This document shows positions 34,772-44,827 of a stretch of DNA of 64,000 nt, piece after piece. The notes below the pieces were generated by a model. That model was not told the DNA's origin. It saw only the letters and a program-made list of their open reading frames with translations, and made no database searches. Positions within the stretch are counted from its first letter, which is position 1; each line of letters begins with the position of its first letter. The position numbers and the translations under genes are program-made. The stretch is from Paulinella micropora (taxonomy: Eukaryota > Cercozoa > Imbricatea > Euglyphida > Paulinellidae): the NCBI GenBank assembly GCA_019918135.1, contig WBZZ01002351.1, forward strand, positions 37,501-101,500, written 5' to 3'.

Positions 34772-36210
34772 ATGGAAAGAAAGGAGATTGAAGTTACTGA
34801 GGAGTTGATGACCCTCAACAACCTCAGATATGAGTTGCCAGCAAGTCTGGCGCTCTCTGAACAGGGAAGTATCTTTAAGAAGAACTTCGCTGACCAGCAG
34901 ACTTATACCAGTGCGTCGGGGACTGAAATGATTTTTACATTACAGGCAAGCACTGATTTTGTTTATGGAAAAAATTGTTATTTAACATTTGATATTAAAG
35001 CAGATGGGTTGGTAGCCACTGATGGAAAGGATAATGTTGCTTGTGCTCTTGGTTTTCAGAACACTCCTGCTACCGCTATTTTTGAAAGATTTTTGTTGGA
35101 AAGTGAGGATGGTAGCGAACTTGAACGAATTGAAGATTTGAACAAGATGGTGCGAAATATTCTCCCTTGGCATTACCCTTTTGATTACCGCCGACAGGCG
35201 CAGATGGCGGGACAGCGAGAATCAGTCAGTGTTAATGTTAATGCTTCTGATGAGTCAGTTCTTGATTTTGCTGTCAATGTCCCCACTGCTGGTAGTGTTG
35301 GCACTGGTAATTATTTGAGGGTTTGTATTCCTCTTCATTACTTTTCAGGAGTGTTTAATGAAGAAACTCTCATTCCTCCCTCTTTGGTTAGTGGTATGAG
35401 GCTTCGCTGCTTGACATTTGCTCCTCCTCAGGAAGCATTGACTATTATTGGAAGTGGTGATGGGAAAACTTCTTCTATTCCTGCTGGTTTTAATGGTTCC
35501 GCTTTGACTTTCACCATATGAAATCCAGTGGTTATGTTGGAGACATTCTCTCTTGCTCCTAGTGTCCAGAGAAATGTTATGGAACAGATGGGAAGCAAGG
35601 ATGGGCTTCCATACACTTATGAAACATATTACAATCAAAAGGCTAATCCAGCGACTTCCGATGATTTTAATCTTCAAGTGAATAAAGCCGTTGCTCGTGC
35701 TCAGTGCTTGTATATCGTCACGCAAATGTGCTCTCCGAAAATGCTAATATTGACAACTTGGGAACTGCTCAAATGCCTTACAGACAATATCAATGCCGTA
35801 TTGGTGATTGGTATGCTCCGCAACAAAAGATGGAACTCGGAGGAAGCAGTGATTTACTCGCGGCAGTTCAACGAGGATGTGCCGAATTGTATATTAATAA
35901 TCTTCAAGCGACTATGGGTATTCGTGATGCTTACATGTCTTCGTCTGTTTCTCTTGAAAACTTTCGTAAGTATTATTCTACTGGGGATAAAACAGGACTT
36001 ACATCTAACTCAGGATTTGCTACCATTATCCAGACACTCAATCAGTCGCCACATATTGGAGCATCTGGTATTGCGGTTAATAACTCACGAACTGCGGAAG
36101 TCACTCTTCGTTATGCTTCTGATTATAATGAAAATCGCACCATCACTGCTTGGTTGAAATATGTCAAAGTTGCGTCTATCTATCCTAGCAGATGCGTCGT
36201 AAAACAATAA
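34772..36210 (+). CDS. Major capsid protein candidate (element B)
   Basis: Starts MERKEIEVTEELMTLNNLRY. The locus is long enough (about 480 codons) for a double jelly-roll capsid protein. First half: GSIFKKNFADQQTYTSASGT, a WHYPFDYRRQA segment and beta-rich strands, ending near 35.52 kb. Second half: TFSLAPSVQRNVMEQMGSKD, then LRYASDYNENRTITAWLKY and a C-terminal IYPSRCVVKQ. Position between packaging ATPase and minor capsid genes is the usual PLV order. Sequence is unlike element A's candidate. The locus looks broken in one or two places. Confidence 0.7.
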
Positions 36211-36252
36211 AAAAATTAAAAATTAGAATAATATATAATTTATAATATAGCA

Positions 36253-37050
36253 ATGTCATTTACGATAAGCAATCTTGAAGACGAAAAGCGCACCCGCAAA
36301 AATTTCCTCCTTCGCGTCTCCTCAAGCGATAAAACAGAATCAAAATCCGCTTCTACTCACAATGGCCGTTTCGTCGTTGATTTACCAGCAACTGGTCGTA
36401 ATATTGATATAATCAGTGCTTATGTCGTTAAAAGTATCTCTATTCCAAACGTTTTTCCAAACATACCGAGTTATGCCAACACTCTCACATTGATTAAAAC
36501 AACTGGATCGGCTACAAAAACGGCAATCATAACAGCAAATCAATACACCATTGATACATTTATTACCGCTCTTCAAACTGCGATTAATTCAGCAATTACC
36601 CCTAACTCCGTAGTTATAACTTTGAACTCCGTTAATAAATTGAATTTCGCTTTCACTGGTGATACGTATGCTTTTGATTACGATAACAGCACTATTAGCG
36701 ACAAGATAGGACTAACTGCTGATATCTCGGCGGCGGCAAGTAGCACGATGCAGTCTATAGTCAATCTAATCGGTGAAACGGCCGTTTATGTTCATAGCCG
36801 TGCTTTAAATCAATCTGGTTTAGTTGAAGCAAATGGTAATTTCTCTGTCGTTGGTAAATGTAATTTAGATAAGCCCTACGGAGTCCAGTGCTACTTTTAA
36901 TCGTCAAACGATGTTGCCGATTATGTGCCATTTAATACAACAAAAAGTTTAAGGTCTATTGATATTGTCATTAGAAATGCGAGTGGTGAAGTTTTGGAGG
37001 TTCCTGTCAATTTTGAAGTTAGTATTCTTCTCAAGGTGTATCATGCTTAA
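36253..37050 (+). CDS. Minor capsid (penton-type) protein candidate (element B)
   Basis: MSFTISNLEDEKRTRKNFLL start, ATG after TATAATATAGCA. A strand-rich body has FVVDLPATGRNIDIISAYVV, TANQYTIDTFITALQTAIN, and DKIGLTADIS, followed by LIGETAVYVHSRAL. Coding character continues to about 37.05 kb (LRSIDIVIRNASGE, SILLKVYHA). Architecture parallels the 6940-7752 gene of element A. Likely forms the vertex capsomer. Looks broken once. Confidence 0.6.
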
Positions 37051-37074
37051 GCAAAAAAAGAATACCCAGATATA

Positions 37075-37323
37075 ATGACCTACATACAAAATTTAGATAT
37101 ACTATTCACACTAATCAAAAACATCAACTTACAACGACGACGACAGCATAAAGAACAAATCCCCTGCGGTGTTAATATTGACCAATTCTACATAGATTTG
37201 AAGAGAAATCACGCACTTATAGCAGAAAAGTTAATCAAGGATAAGGGGTTTGAATATATAAAAAAAATGTCAATAGAGATAGAAAAGAAAGTTGATGCGC
37301 AAATACAATATTCTATGATATAA
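37075..37323 (+). CDS. Hypothetical 82-residue helical protein (element B)
   Basis: MTYIQNLDILFTLIKNINLQ, then HKEQIPCGVNIDQFYIDLKR. Open frame, ATG directly after CCCAGATATA. Charged and helical, one Cys. Follows the minor capsid gene on the same strand; convergent with the spike gene at 37357. No family recognised. Confidence 0.45.
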   Translation: MTYIQNLDILFTLIKNINLQRRRQHKEQIPCGVNIDQFYIDLKRNHALIAEKLIKDKGFEYIKKMSIEIEKKVDAQIQYSMI

Positions 37324-37356
37324 TATTTTGCCATAAATAAAGTATTCTTTTTTTGT

Positions 37357-38588
37357 TTAAATTTGGTCTTCAATCCAGTTCAATGAAGCATAAATGCTCG
37401 CCGTTCCACCGCTTGTATTTTGTGCGGATATAGTGAATGTCTTACCTGACCCTATCTTGATGTTATATTGAGACAAATCAATGTATATGGATGAGCCAGC
37501 AGACAATACATAAGTAAATATCACGCTTCCACCCGTTCTTGTTGTCCCCGCCGTATCTACCTCGGCCAATGATGTGGCGGTATCGTAATTAGAGTAAGAA
37601 GGTGTTCCTCCCAATGCGGTATTAAGAATAATTCTCGCGATACATGTTTTAGTGTCCGAGTTGCTAATACATAAATTCTCAAAGTAGATTATGTTATAAT
37701 TCGTTTGCTGTTGAATGTGGCGCGGTTTCTAATGGTAAATATGGCATTCTCAGTTGCTCCTATAGTTTTAACCGAATCATACGAATTGGTTATAGCAATA
37801 GTCCTATCAATATTCCCTTCAACTGCTAAAAACATACTCGCTGTTTTCATTACAACGGATTGAAGGGTTGATGAATACGCCTTCGCATAAATAGCAAACG
37901 CCGCCTGATCTAATGATGGAGTAGTAGCAGTGCTTGCGTATTTAATAGCATGAATTACTTCCATTCGTCCAGTGTGCGGGTTTTCAATTTTGAATGTAAT
38001 TTGACCGCTACCCAGATATTGGACGACTATTTCAAACACATTCAATTTAGTAAAATCAATCGTGGGGAAGTTTCCCGTATTATCACATTTATCAACATTC
38101 CACGCATATTGACTAACCACATTTTCTACACTTCCCGCCGTTCTTACGACAGACATTCCCGAGTTTGATTGTCTGAAACATAAATTGTCTGCTGGTGTGC
38201 CTATGCCAATATCGCAATTGAAAGTAGTCGCGGTGGTAGATGACGGAAACAATGCGGAGAATCTAGCAACTAAACCCATACCACTTCTATATTTTGCTCT
38301 TTCAATAGTCGTAATCTGCGCGGTTGAATTACCTGAGGACGATGTAGTCAAAACCGCCATTGAATTAGCAGATGATACCACCCCGCCATTAGTCTCCGTT
38401 TTGTCAAAGAATCGCGTATTAATACCATAAGTGAATACATTTTGTAATACTGGCGACAAAGTAGCCGTTCGCAATTCTCCGAAGGCAGTTGTTGGTAATG
38501 CGTCTTTTATGCTATCAATAGATAAAGAAGAAGATGACGATGTAGTTGATGACGATGGCGTATTTGTGCTTTGACCAAAAAGGTTCAT
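37357..38588 (-). CDS. Putative virion spike protein (element B)
   Basis: From the ATG at 38588 (MNLFGQSTNTPSSSTTSSSS), with a Ser/Thr linker and then a folded domain sharing INTRFFDKTET, KYRSGMGLVARF, GIGTPADN and TIRNRATF with the 4014-5231 protein of element A. The C-terminal part (37357-37614) is beta-rich with SSIYIDLSQYNIKIGSG. The MN(I/L)FG opening is shared with the 24699 spike. Probably an exposed capsid protein. Looks broken once. Confidence 0.6.
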
Positions 38589-38628
38589 TCTATATCATAA
38601 TATAAAAGGTTTTTATATTTTATATAAC

Positions 38629-38904
38629 ATGTCAATAATAATACGCGAATTGCCGAGTGATATAGTTGGACACATAAGGACATTCGTTTATTCAGAGATG
38701 CCCCAGCCAAAATATGGAGAAGAATTTTGTAATATATGCGGTTTGTCTCGCACATTTCAGTCGCATCCCCCAATTATAGCAGGCAATTTTTATGGTGTAG
38801 ATTGTATTGAGTTTTTCACAATCTGCTCCATTAAATGCTACAGACGAGAGTCTAATCTTAGAGCAAAATATGGAGAACCGCCTTTAGTCGTTGTTAAGTA
38901 TTAA
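38629..38904 (+). CDS. Small Cys/His-containing protein with F-box-like start (element B)
   Basis: 91 residues. IIIRELPSDIVGHIRTFVY resembles the first helices of an F-box; then FCNICGLSRTFQSHPP and FFTICSIKCYRRES give two Cys pairs that could bind zinc. ATG after TTTTATATAAC, head-to-head with the spike gene. Open frame. Whether it recruits a host ubiquitin ligase is speculation. Confidence 0.5.
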   Translation: MSIIIRELPSDIVGHIRTFVYSEMPQPKYGEEFCNICGLSRTFQSHPPIIAGNFYGVDCIEFFTICSIKCYRRESNLRAKYGEPPLVVVKY

Positions 38905-40214
38905 CCTTCTTTTTATTTCTCGTGCTTCTTCTTAACGGCTTTGCTTCTTCTTCTTTTTTCGCTTCGCTCTTCGTCGCTTCGCCCCTCTTCTCTTTAATAA
39001 ACTCATTGACAATAACGGCTCCAATCCCGCTTAATTGTCGTAGTTTAGTATTTGTAATATTAGGGTTATCATTGTAAATCTGCTCAAGCAATTTATACTT
39101 ATCCTCTCTGCTAGCGCTTTTACCTAATGGTTGATATTTACATTCTTCGTCTCCGTTTTCGCTTTTAATTTCATTAGTATTATTTAAATTCAAATATAAA
39201 TCTATTTTGCGTCTCAACTCCTCTAGTTCTGTTTTAATCCCTTCTGCCTTAATTTCTTCAGGGTCGGCCACATTAACCCAACTATAACTAAAACTAGTGA
39301 GCATATCGCCGTGCCCCAATACATTGCTTACCCACGTGTTAAAATTCTCTAATTTCGGATTGGCGAAATTACTATACGACAAACTAGCATATAGTTTTCG
39401 CAACATACTACTCTTCTGTGTGTATTCCGATAGCCAAGGGAAGATTTTGATAATCCTTTTGTTTAGTTCATTATTCTTTTGTTTATCAAGCACCCCTTCG
39501 TTGTTAATAATAACTGTTTTTTTCTTTTTGAAATGGTTTCGTATTGAATTTACTTGTTCTATTACAAACTGGGGAGTAAAAAGGACAACAGGCCTCTCAG
39601 TCCAATTCTTTTTTTGGTCCTTCTCTCTTTTTCGCTAGGTTATTCACTCGCAACCAACTCGGTTTATCTGGTATTAATTCATATGTGTTTTTGTCAAATA
39701 TTTCCACAGGCCTCGCTCCAATTGCTATCATCAAAGCAAGTAGTTTAAGATAAGGGTCATTACTTAATATCATATCGTTCATTTTAGCCATTACATCACG
39801 GACATCAATTTGTATTTTTTGTTCATTTTTGGCTTTGACATCTTTCTTATATCCCTCAACGATATCAATCCGCTCATCTTCATTCAGATTAAAATACTTA
39901 TCCAGTTTGCTCATTTCATATACTTTTTCGCTTTGGTAAGGCTCTATCGCTTTTTTTCTCACCTCAGAAAGTCTTTGTCGCCTACTATTCAAATTTGGAT
40001 ACACGATAGCATATTTGGGATATATTACTTTCAGTGCCTCAAGCACCTCTTCATCACTAGTTGGCGTGCTAAATAAAGATATAATAGCATTATGAAAGGC
40101 TATACTTGGTTTTAATTCGCTATCGTAGAAGTTGGACACCACTTCATAAATTTTACTTTCGGTAGTAGAAACTCTTAACTGCCTAACAAACTTCCTGTCA
40201 TCTTCGCTCCACAT
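38894..40214 (-). CDS. Tyrosine recombinase, possibly telomere-resolvase-like (element B)
   Basis: Begins at ATG 40214 (MWSEDDRKFVRQLRVST), with an N-terminal helical DNA-binding region and box I-type LLALMIAIGARPVEIFD (catalytic Arg). The C-terminal part (near 39.3-39.4 kb) shows MLRKLYASLSYSNF, then WVSNVLGHGDMLTSFSYSW. There the LGH His and the Tyr nine residues later match the tyrosine-recombinase active site. R-K-x-YA-x-x-x-Y in place of H-x-x-R-H recalls telomere resolvases. A helical tail follows (TNTKLRQLSGIGAVIVNEFI). Likely integrates or resolves the element. Looks broken. Confidence 0.72.
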
Positions 40215-40255
40215 CGTAGTGTATATAAGACAAGTCTATATTTTTTCTAAGTCAA

Positions 40256-41627
40256 AAATAGAAAATCCACTCGCGCTAGAAACGCGAAAATCGCCGTTTG
40301 GCGACTCGGACACTTGAGAGTGCTATTAAGCAGGCTAAGTGCGACGATTCGTCTTAGTATTAATCGTGGCCGAGGTGGCCGAGTCCGACCCCCCGCGGGT
40401 GAAACTTTTTTAGGTGTATAGGAGGGGATACCCCCCTCTCGGAAAATTTACTCCATCTTAATAAAAGGTCGGACAGGTCGGACAGGTGAAATAGGAAGAA
40501 GAATTACACAATAAATATTAAAATTTAATAAGGAAAAAGTGGCCGACCCTGTAAGGGTCAAGTAGGACACGGCCGACCATGGGGTCGGCCACCAATAGGA
40601 GAAGATATTTCACCCGCCCTGCTCTTATATTCATCCTCTCGCTTGCTGTAATATTCCCTTGTTGTGTGCTACAATAAAAAACATAAGGGTCAATATTTCA
40701 TTTAAGGTAAGGGTCATTATTACTATAAAGTAATAATGCCAACCGCATCCGAACAATACGCAAACCGACAAAGGTATATCTCGCAAAAATATGGAGATAG
40801 TTTTGCATTCTTAAAGATACAAAAATACCAAAGGTAATATTATGAGACAAATAAAGAAAAAATAACACAAAGAAAGAAGCAACAACGTCAGGAAAATAAG
40901 CACAAGATAAAGGAATACAATAAGACATATTACGAAAAGAAAAAGAATGCGAATAAAAAGCCAATCTCTGAAGAACGGAAATTGAAGAAAAAGGAATACA
41001 CGGATAAATATCTGAAGAAATACAATGAGCAACGAAAGAACCTCAAACTTGAATACGAGAAAAAATATGGAGAAAAAGCAGACAAGAATGTAGATAGATG
41101 GACTAGTTATTTTAACGAAAACAGAAAGCCCATCAATGTAATTATGCCAGCAAAATAATATCGTTATGGCTGAGCCGATGCCACCAATTTTTGGAAAAAA
41201 GGAAATTCTAGAAATTCTATTTCCGCGAATATCACCATGCGTCACTGCGCCAAAAAAGCGAAGTTTTGACGCAACCAAATATTTCGCAGTAAGGTGTTTT
41301 TGACGCAACAAGTATGGCTGAAGACACAATTTCAAGTAGACTTAAAACCAAAAACGAATGGATTGAAATATTTTTTTTGTATTTTTTACGTGTATCCCCC
41401 CCTACCCCCCCCCCAATTGTTTGGGGTGTGATCATTTATGTTGGATAGACAGGTCTATGTTGTATATTATAAAACAAGCATTACAAACATAAAAAACAAC
41501 ATAGGACACATCAAAAACAGACATTCAAATATATCAAAAACATAACTTTGTTTTACAAAAAACGACACATGAAGCACAATAAGAGAGATTTAGACAAAAT
41601 AACGACAAAAACCATATATACAAAGTA
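40256..41627 (-). repeat. Right terminal inverted repeat of element B
   Basis: Reverse complement of 19906-21275 with only scattered differences, including a slightly different poly-C/G run near 41.40-41.42 kb. Inner border GTCAAAAATAGAAAATCCAC, outer end ...CATATATACAAAGTA. Carries the second copy of the ITR-coded gene and the GGTCGGCC dyads. Confidence 0.93.
40736..41158 (+). CDS. ITR-encoded Lys/Tyr-rich protein (right copy, element B)
   Basis: Same length and start (MPTASEQYANRQRYISQKYG) as the left-ITR gene at 20372-20794. Near-identity of the copies shows that the ITRs are young or were homogenised. This copy looks broken, the left one open. Confidence 0.5.
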
Positions 41628-41649
41628 TATATACAATTTTATGGAATAA

Positions 41650-41836
41650 AATGGTGTTTTTGTCGTTATTTTGTCTAAATCTCTCTTATTGTGCTTCATG
41701 TGTCGTTTTTTGTAAAACAAAGTTATGTTTTTGATATATTTGAATGTCTGTTTTTGATGTGTCCTATGTTGTTTTTTATGTTTGTAATGCTTGTTTTATA
41801 ATATACAACATAGACCTGTCTATCCAACATAAATGA
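41650..41836 (+). repeat. Inverted 187-bp fragment of the element B terminus
   Basis: Repeats the outer part of the left ITR (TTTTTGTCGTTATTTTGTC through ATCCAACATAAATGAT) immediately beyond the right end of element B, pointing the other way. With the right ITR it forms a long inverted repeat (41442-41836) with a spacer of about 30 nt. It may be the start of a second, otherwise lost copy, or a fused-terminus junction. Confidence 0.85.
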
Positions 41837-41893
41837 TATATATATGTATAATATATATAACTAGTGTAATGTATTAAAATTTTCTATTTATAT

Positions 41894-41927
41894 CTTGGTC
41901 ACGCAGATCTAGAAGTACCACTAAAAA
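41894..41927 (+). repeat. Left TIR of the 9-kb element
   Basis: CTTGGTCACGCAG, then 6 extra bases (ATCTAG), then AAGTACCACTAAAA; reverse-complement match to 50857-50883 apart from those 6 bases. Preceded by TATAT. Confidence 0.75.
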
Positions 41928-41987
41928 AATCACATAAAAGAATCATATATGAAATTAGTAGAAAAGCATACAGGCTGTCGGAAAACA

Positions 41988-42098
41988 CTTTTATGCATAA
42001 AAGCTGTAAGTGAGGGAAAGCTGTTGCTAAAAAAAATGAAAAAAAAGTCTAAAAAACCCATCCGGTGTCAACTAAATTTGTGAATTTATGCATAAAAG
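41988..42098. repeat. Palindrome copies 1-2 of the TTTTATGCATAAAAG family
   Basis: CTTTTATGCATAAAAG at 41988-42003 and ATTTATGCATAAAAG at 42084-42098, just inside the left TIR. Other copies or near-copies lie near 44858, 44972, 45970, 46058, 46986, 47098, 47813, 48524, 48686, 50533 and 50695. The rest of 41.93-42.5 kb shows no coding signal. Confidence 0.85.
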
Positions 42099-42517
42099 CA
42101 TTTTGCATTCCTTGACCTGAGTCAGTAAATTAAATTCTGCTGCACTGACTATTTCCAGACACTGAAACAGTTGATTGAGTCAGAAAAGTTGAATTAACAC
42201 TAGGTCAAATTACAACTGCTGTCGTTGAAAACGACATTTGATTCAAATATACATGAAAATACTACATTAACATGGACTAAACCGACCACACAAGGATCAG
42301 CAGGAATGTTAATCCTGACCTAGGTCCTTTGCAAATGCAACTTCCCCACTGAAAAATTTTTAATACAAAAATTCCGACCGGTTGTGCCGTGCCAAATCTT
42401 TTACCTCTGGCGGGAAGCTGTTGACTGAGTCGAGCCAGTGTCAAATCCCCAACGAAGCGTGCCATCCAGGTTCTTGCCCTGACTGCGCGTGCTGCGCAAG
42501 TGCGGACGAAGTGATTG

Positions 42518-43083
42518 CTAGCTAGCAACTGCTTCCGACTCAGTGTCGGCGGCAGAGCCCTCCCAGTCATCCGAAGACTTGTCATCATCACTGTCTGAGG
42601 TACACTGGGAATCGCAGTGCGCCATTTCGTCTGTTTCATCTCCATCTTCAGCTGCGTCCAGCTCTGCTTTCCCTCCACGCCTGCGCCTTGGCCGCTGCAA
42701 CATTCTGGGACTCCTCACCAGTGACACTTCTTGAGGGCCGTCCCCTGCCTTTGCATCTGCCGCAGACATTGCTGAATCTCTTCTCTGCAAACTTGCCTGC
42801 GACAATTCCTGCTCTCCTTGCGATGCCTGTAGCTCCCTGTTCCCTTGCGAGTCTGCCTCCTGGGAATCTTGGAGCGGATCATCCACGACTCCTAAGAATC
42901 CTCAATCGCTGCGCGAACAGTGACAAGCCAGTTCAAAACCGAAAGGCGCTTGCAGCGCTGGACGTTTCTGTCGAACTGAAGTAGAACATCATTCTTGACT
43001 TGCACCTTGATCTCGAATGGAACAAGCATGTTCTTCATGTCATCCTTGGAATCCCAGTCTTCGGCTGCGTTAACAGTGTACAT
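42518..43083 (-). CDS. Minus-strand gene, C-terminal exons (9-kb element)
   Basis: Two adjoining readings: MYTVNAAEDWDSKDDMKNML through LSVLNWLVTVRAAIEDS (42892-43083), then an acidic Ser/Asp-rich tail (42518-42886: DDPLQDSQEADSQ, DSQCTSDSDDDKSSDDWEGS) with a basic patch (RPRRRRGGKAEL). The frame changes between them, either by decay or an undetected intron. The disordered acidic tail suggests a nuclear protein. Continues the gene of 43272-44444. Confidence 0.45.
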
Positions 43084-43271
43084 TCTCGCAGTTCCACCTT
43101 TAATGCTTGCTACAAGCTCCAGTAAAAAATATACGCCGCCTCAACCTCTGGACCCCGAGGCTCAATCTTCTGTCCGTCCTGGTTACGGGAGCTTTCGCCC
43201 AGGTTTTCACGACTGTGAGTCAGCAACAACAGCGTTCTGTACATGTTGAAGATCAAACCGCATGCGGTCGC

Positions 43272-43522
43272 TCAAAGAATGCATCGCAACGATACTGAGA
43301 TTCGCTTCACATTTTCTGCAGAGAACATCCTGGGGTCATGCTGAAACGCTCGCCAAGCTGGGTGTTTCACACTTCGCCAGTACTTCAACAGAAGCAGGTG
43401 CAACGTCAGAACATGTGTGTACTCGTTGGCTTTGAAGTGCAATAACACATGCAAAGCTCTGTGCAAGTACACCCAAATTTGTTTGTGTATGTATTCACGA
43501 ATGACGCAACCCAGGTCTGGGC
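43272..43522 (-). CDS. Minus-strand gene, internal exon (9-kb element)
   Basis: Exon begins after a GTGCAG acceptor at 43523-43525 and reads GPDLGCVIREYIHKQIWVYL, HRALHVLLHFKANEYTH, LLKYWRSVKHPAWRAFQHD. The 72-nt intron before it (43523-43594) has a GTAAGT donor and holds a GTT microsatellite. Helical and basic; no family recognised. Confidence 0.55.
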
Positions 43523-43594
43523 CTGCACAACAACAACAACAACAACAACAACAAAACTGCATTTGTCAACAGTGGAGCTGAGCCAAAGACTTAC

Positions 43595-43929
43595 CACAGG
43601 CATGAACCACTCAAACATTGCCAAAAGACTTCGGAGTGTTTTTCTGGCTTTTTCAGGAAGGGCCGCGTTGTCAGAGCTGTCCTGAATGTCCTTTCTCACG
43701 TGAGGGTAAGCTAGTCGCAGGTAAGCAATGATTGCTGTGATTGTCTTCAGCCGGGGCTTGATGCGGAATTTTTTGTCAGGAAACAGTGCATGCCAAAACG
43801 GGCCGAACACTTGGCGCTTGAACTCACGCCAATCAAAATATACAAGAACTTGTGCATATGCCAGTGCCCGAGAAACACACACATCCAGGACTTCAGGTGA
43901 GTAAAGAATCCGCTCAAGTCCGACATTGC
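43595..43929 (-). CDS. Minus-strand gene, internal exon (9-kb element)
   Basis: Bounded by TTTGCAG upstream and GTAAGT downstream on the minus strand. Reads GNVGLERILYSPEVLDVCVS, YAQVLVYFDWREFKRQVFG, ITAIIAYLRLAYPHVRKD, ARKTLRSLLAMFEWFMPV. Helical with conserved-looking Trp/Phe positions. The intron before it is about 65 nt (donor AAAGTGTG near 43997). Function unknown; could be the element's own transposition protein. Confidence 0.6.
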
Positions 43930-43982
43930 CTGCAAAAATCGCACACACACAAAAGCTGTTCTTGCACAACTTCGTCACAACT

Positions 43983-44198
43983 TTAAAAACACACTTTGAG
44001 AATTCTTTTGTAAATGTTGGAATCGACCGTGTAGAGCTTGTAACTGGGCTCTTCTTCCTGTCTTTGATCCGCTGCAAGTTTTTGCAACAAACGAATCAAC
44101 GCATCATTGGATGCGATGTTTCGGTCTTCCAACCGCACACCGAAAAAAACAGTGCCCTTGTTCGCAGGGTCGTTGTCAGTGGAAAGACTGACGGGCAA
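43983..44198 (-). CDS. Minus-strand gene, internal exon (9-kb element)
   Basis: Reads MPVSLSTDNDPANKGTVFFG, VRLEDRNIASNDALIRLL, then SYKLYTVDSNIYKRILK before the donor. The acidic residues at VRLED and TVDSN could be catalytic in an unknown nuclease fold, but that is a guess. The last few residues in this interval fall in the intron. Confidence 0.5.
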   Translation of the reverse strand: MPVSLSTDNDPANKGTVFFGVRLEDRNIASNDALIRLLQKLAADQRQEEEPSYKLYTVDSNIYKRILKVCF

Positions 44199-44246
44199 CC
44201 TGAGCGGAATTCTGTTTGATTCCTTGGGAGCAGAGTGTTGAAAAAA

Positions 44247-44444
44247 TTACAAAAAGTCAAGATTCCTGGTTTGCAACTCGTGCATCCTACTTCGTGTAAG
44301 CTCCGTCAAAGCATGCTGAAAAAGATCATCTGGAATTGCGTTTCTCTTGCAGTCATTCCACATTAAGCTGGGAGGCTGCAACCGCTGCGACTGAATTACT
44401 CCCACAACCGTCCAAAGTCCGTTGTTGTACGGGCCCGCTCCCAA
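44247..44444 (-). CDS. Minus-strand gene, internal exon (9-kb element)
   Basis: 65 residues: NGLWTVVGVIQSQRLQPPSL then HALTELTRSRMHELQTRNLDF. Same strand and spacing as the following exons. 44.45-45.34 kb upstream carries two palindrome copies and repeat module copy 1, with no clear exon. Confidence 0.4.
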   Translation of the reverse strand: MGAGPYNNGLWTVVGVIQSQRLQPPSLMWNDCKRNAIPDDLFQHALTELTRSRMHELQTRNLDFL

Positions 44445-44827
44445 ATTGGGAACACCAACATTGCGAAACTTCAGACTCGTTAAAGTTGTCGAACCAAGTA
44501 GACCAGATCACGTCAGTACGGGCTTCGTTTTGCCTAGCACAGCAACATGTTTACAGGTGCAGTGATGCTGGTTTACTCAGATGTTTGTGTTTTAGTGCTA
44601 AGGGAAGTTTTAAAAAAGGACACATCGAAAAAACAATGCACACTTTAAAATTCTTTCTTGTCACCTCTCAAGACATTTGCATGCTCTACTGAAATCACCC
44701 TGACATATGTCTTTACTGTTTCTGAACTGGCATCTTCATGCACATTATGAGTGGTTTCAACATGTTTCACGCCACTTTTGAAAGAAATCAAACACACCAC
44801 GATTCACGACAACCAAACTGTTCGGTT

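Larger units (their letters stand above)
19906..41627. mobile_element. Element B: Polinton-like virus fossil with complete ITRs
   Basis: 21.7 kb bounded by inverted repeats of about 1.37 kb. Content: primase/SF3 helicase, tyrosine recombinase, major and minor capsid candidates, packaging ATPase, PLA2-domain protein, two spike-like proteins, S74 fibre cassette and many small genes. No PolB, rve integrase or adenain-like protease was found inside. The two ITRs differ at only a few positions in the stretches compared, so insertion or last homogenisation is recent. The coding part nevertheless looks broken about a dozen times. Both ends are present. Confidence 0.9.

Noticed and set aside
43406-44077. 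Protein with a poly-Val run
   Set aside because: The Val run is the GTT microsatellite of an intron with clear GT-AG borders; the exons on either side are in other frames.
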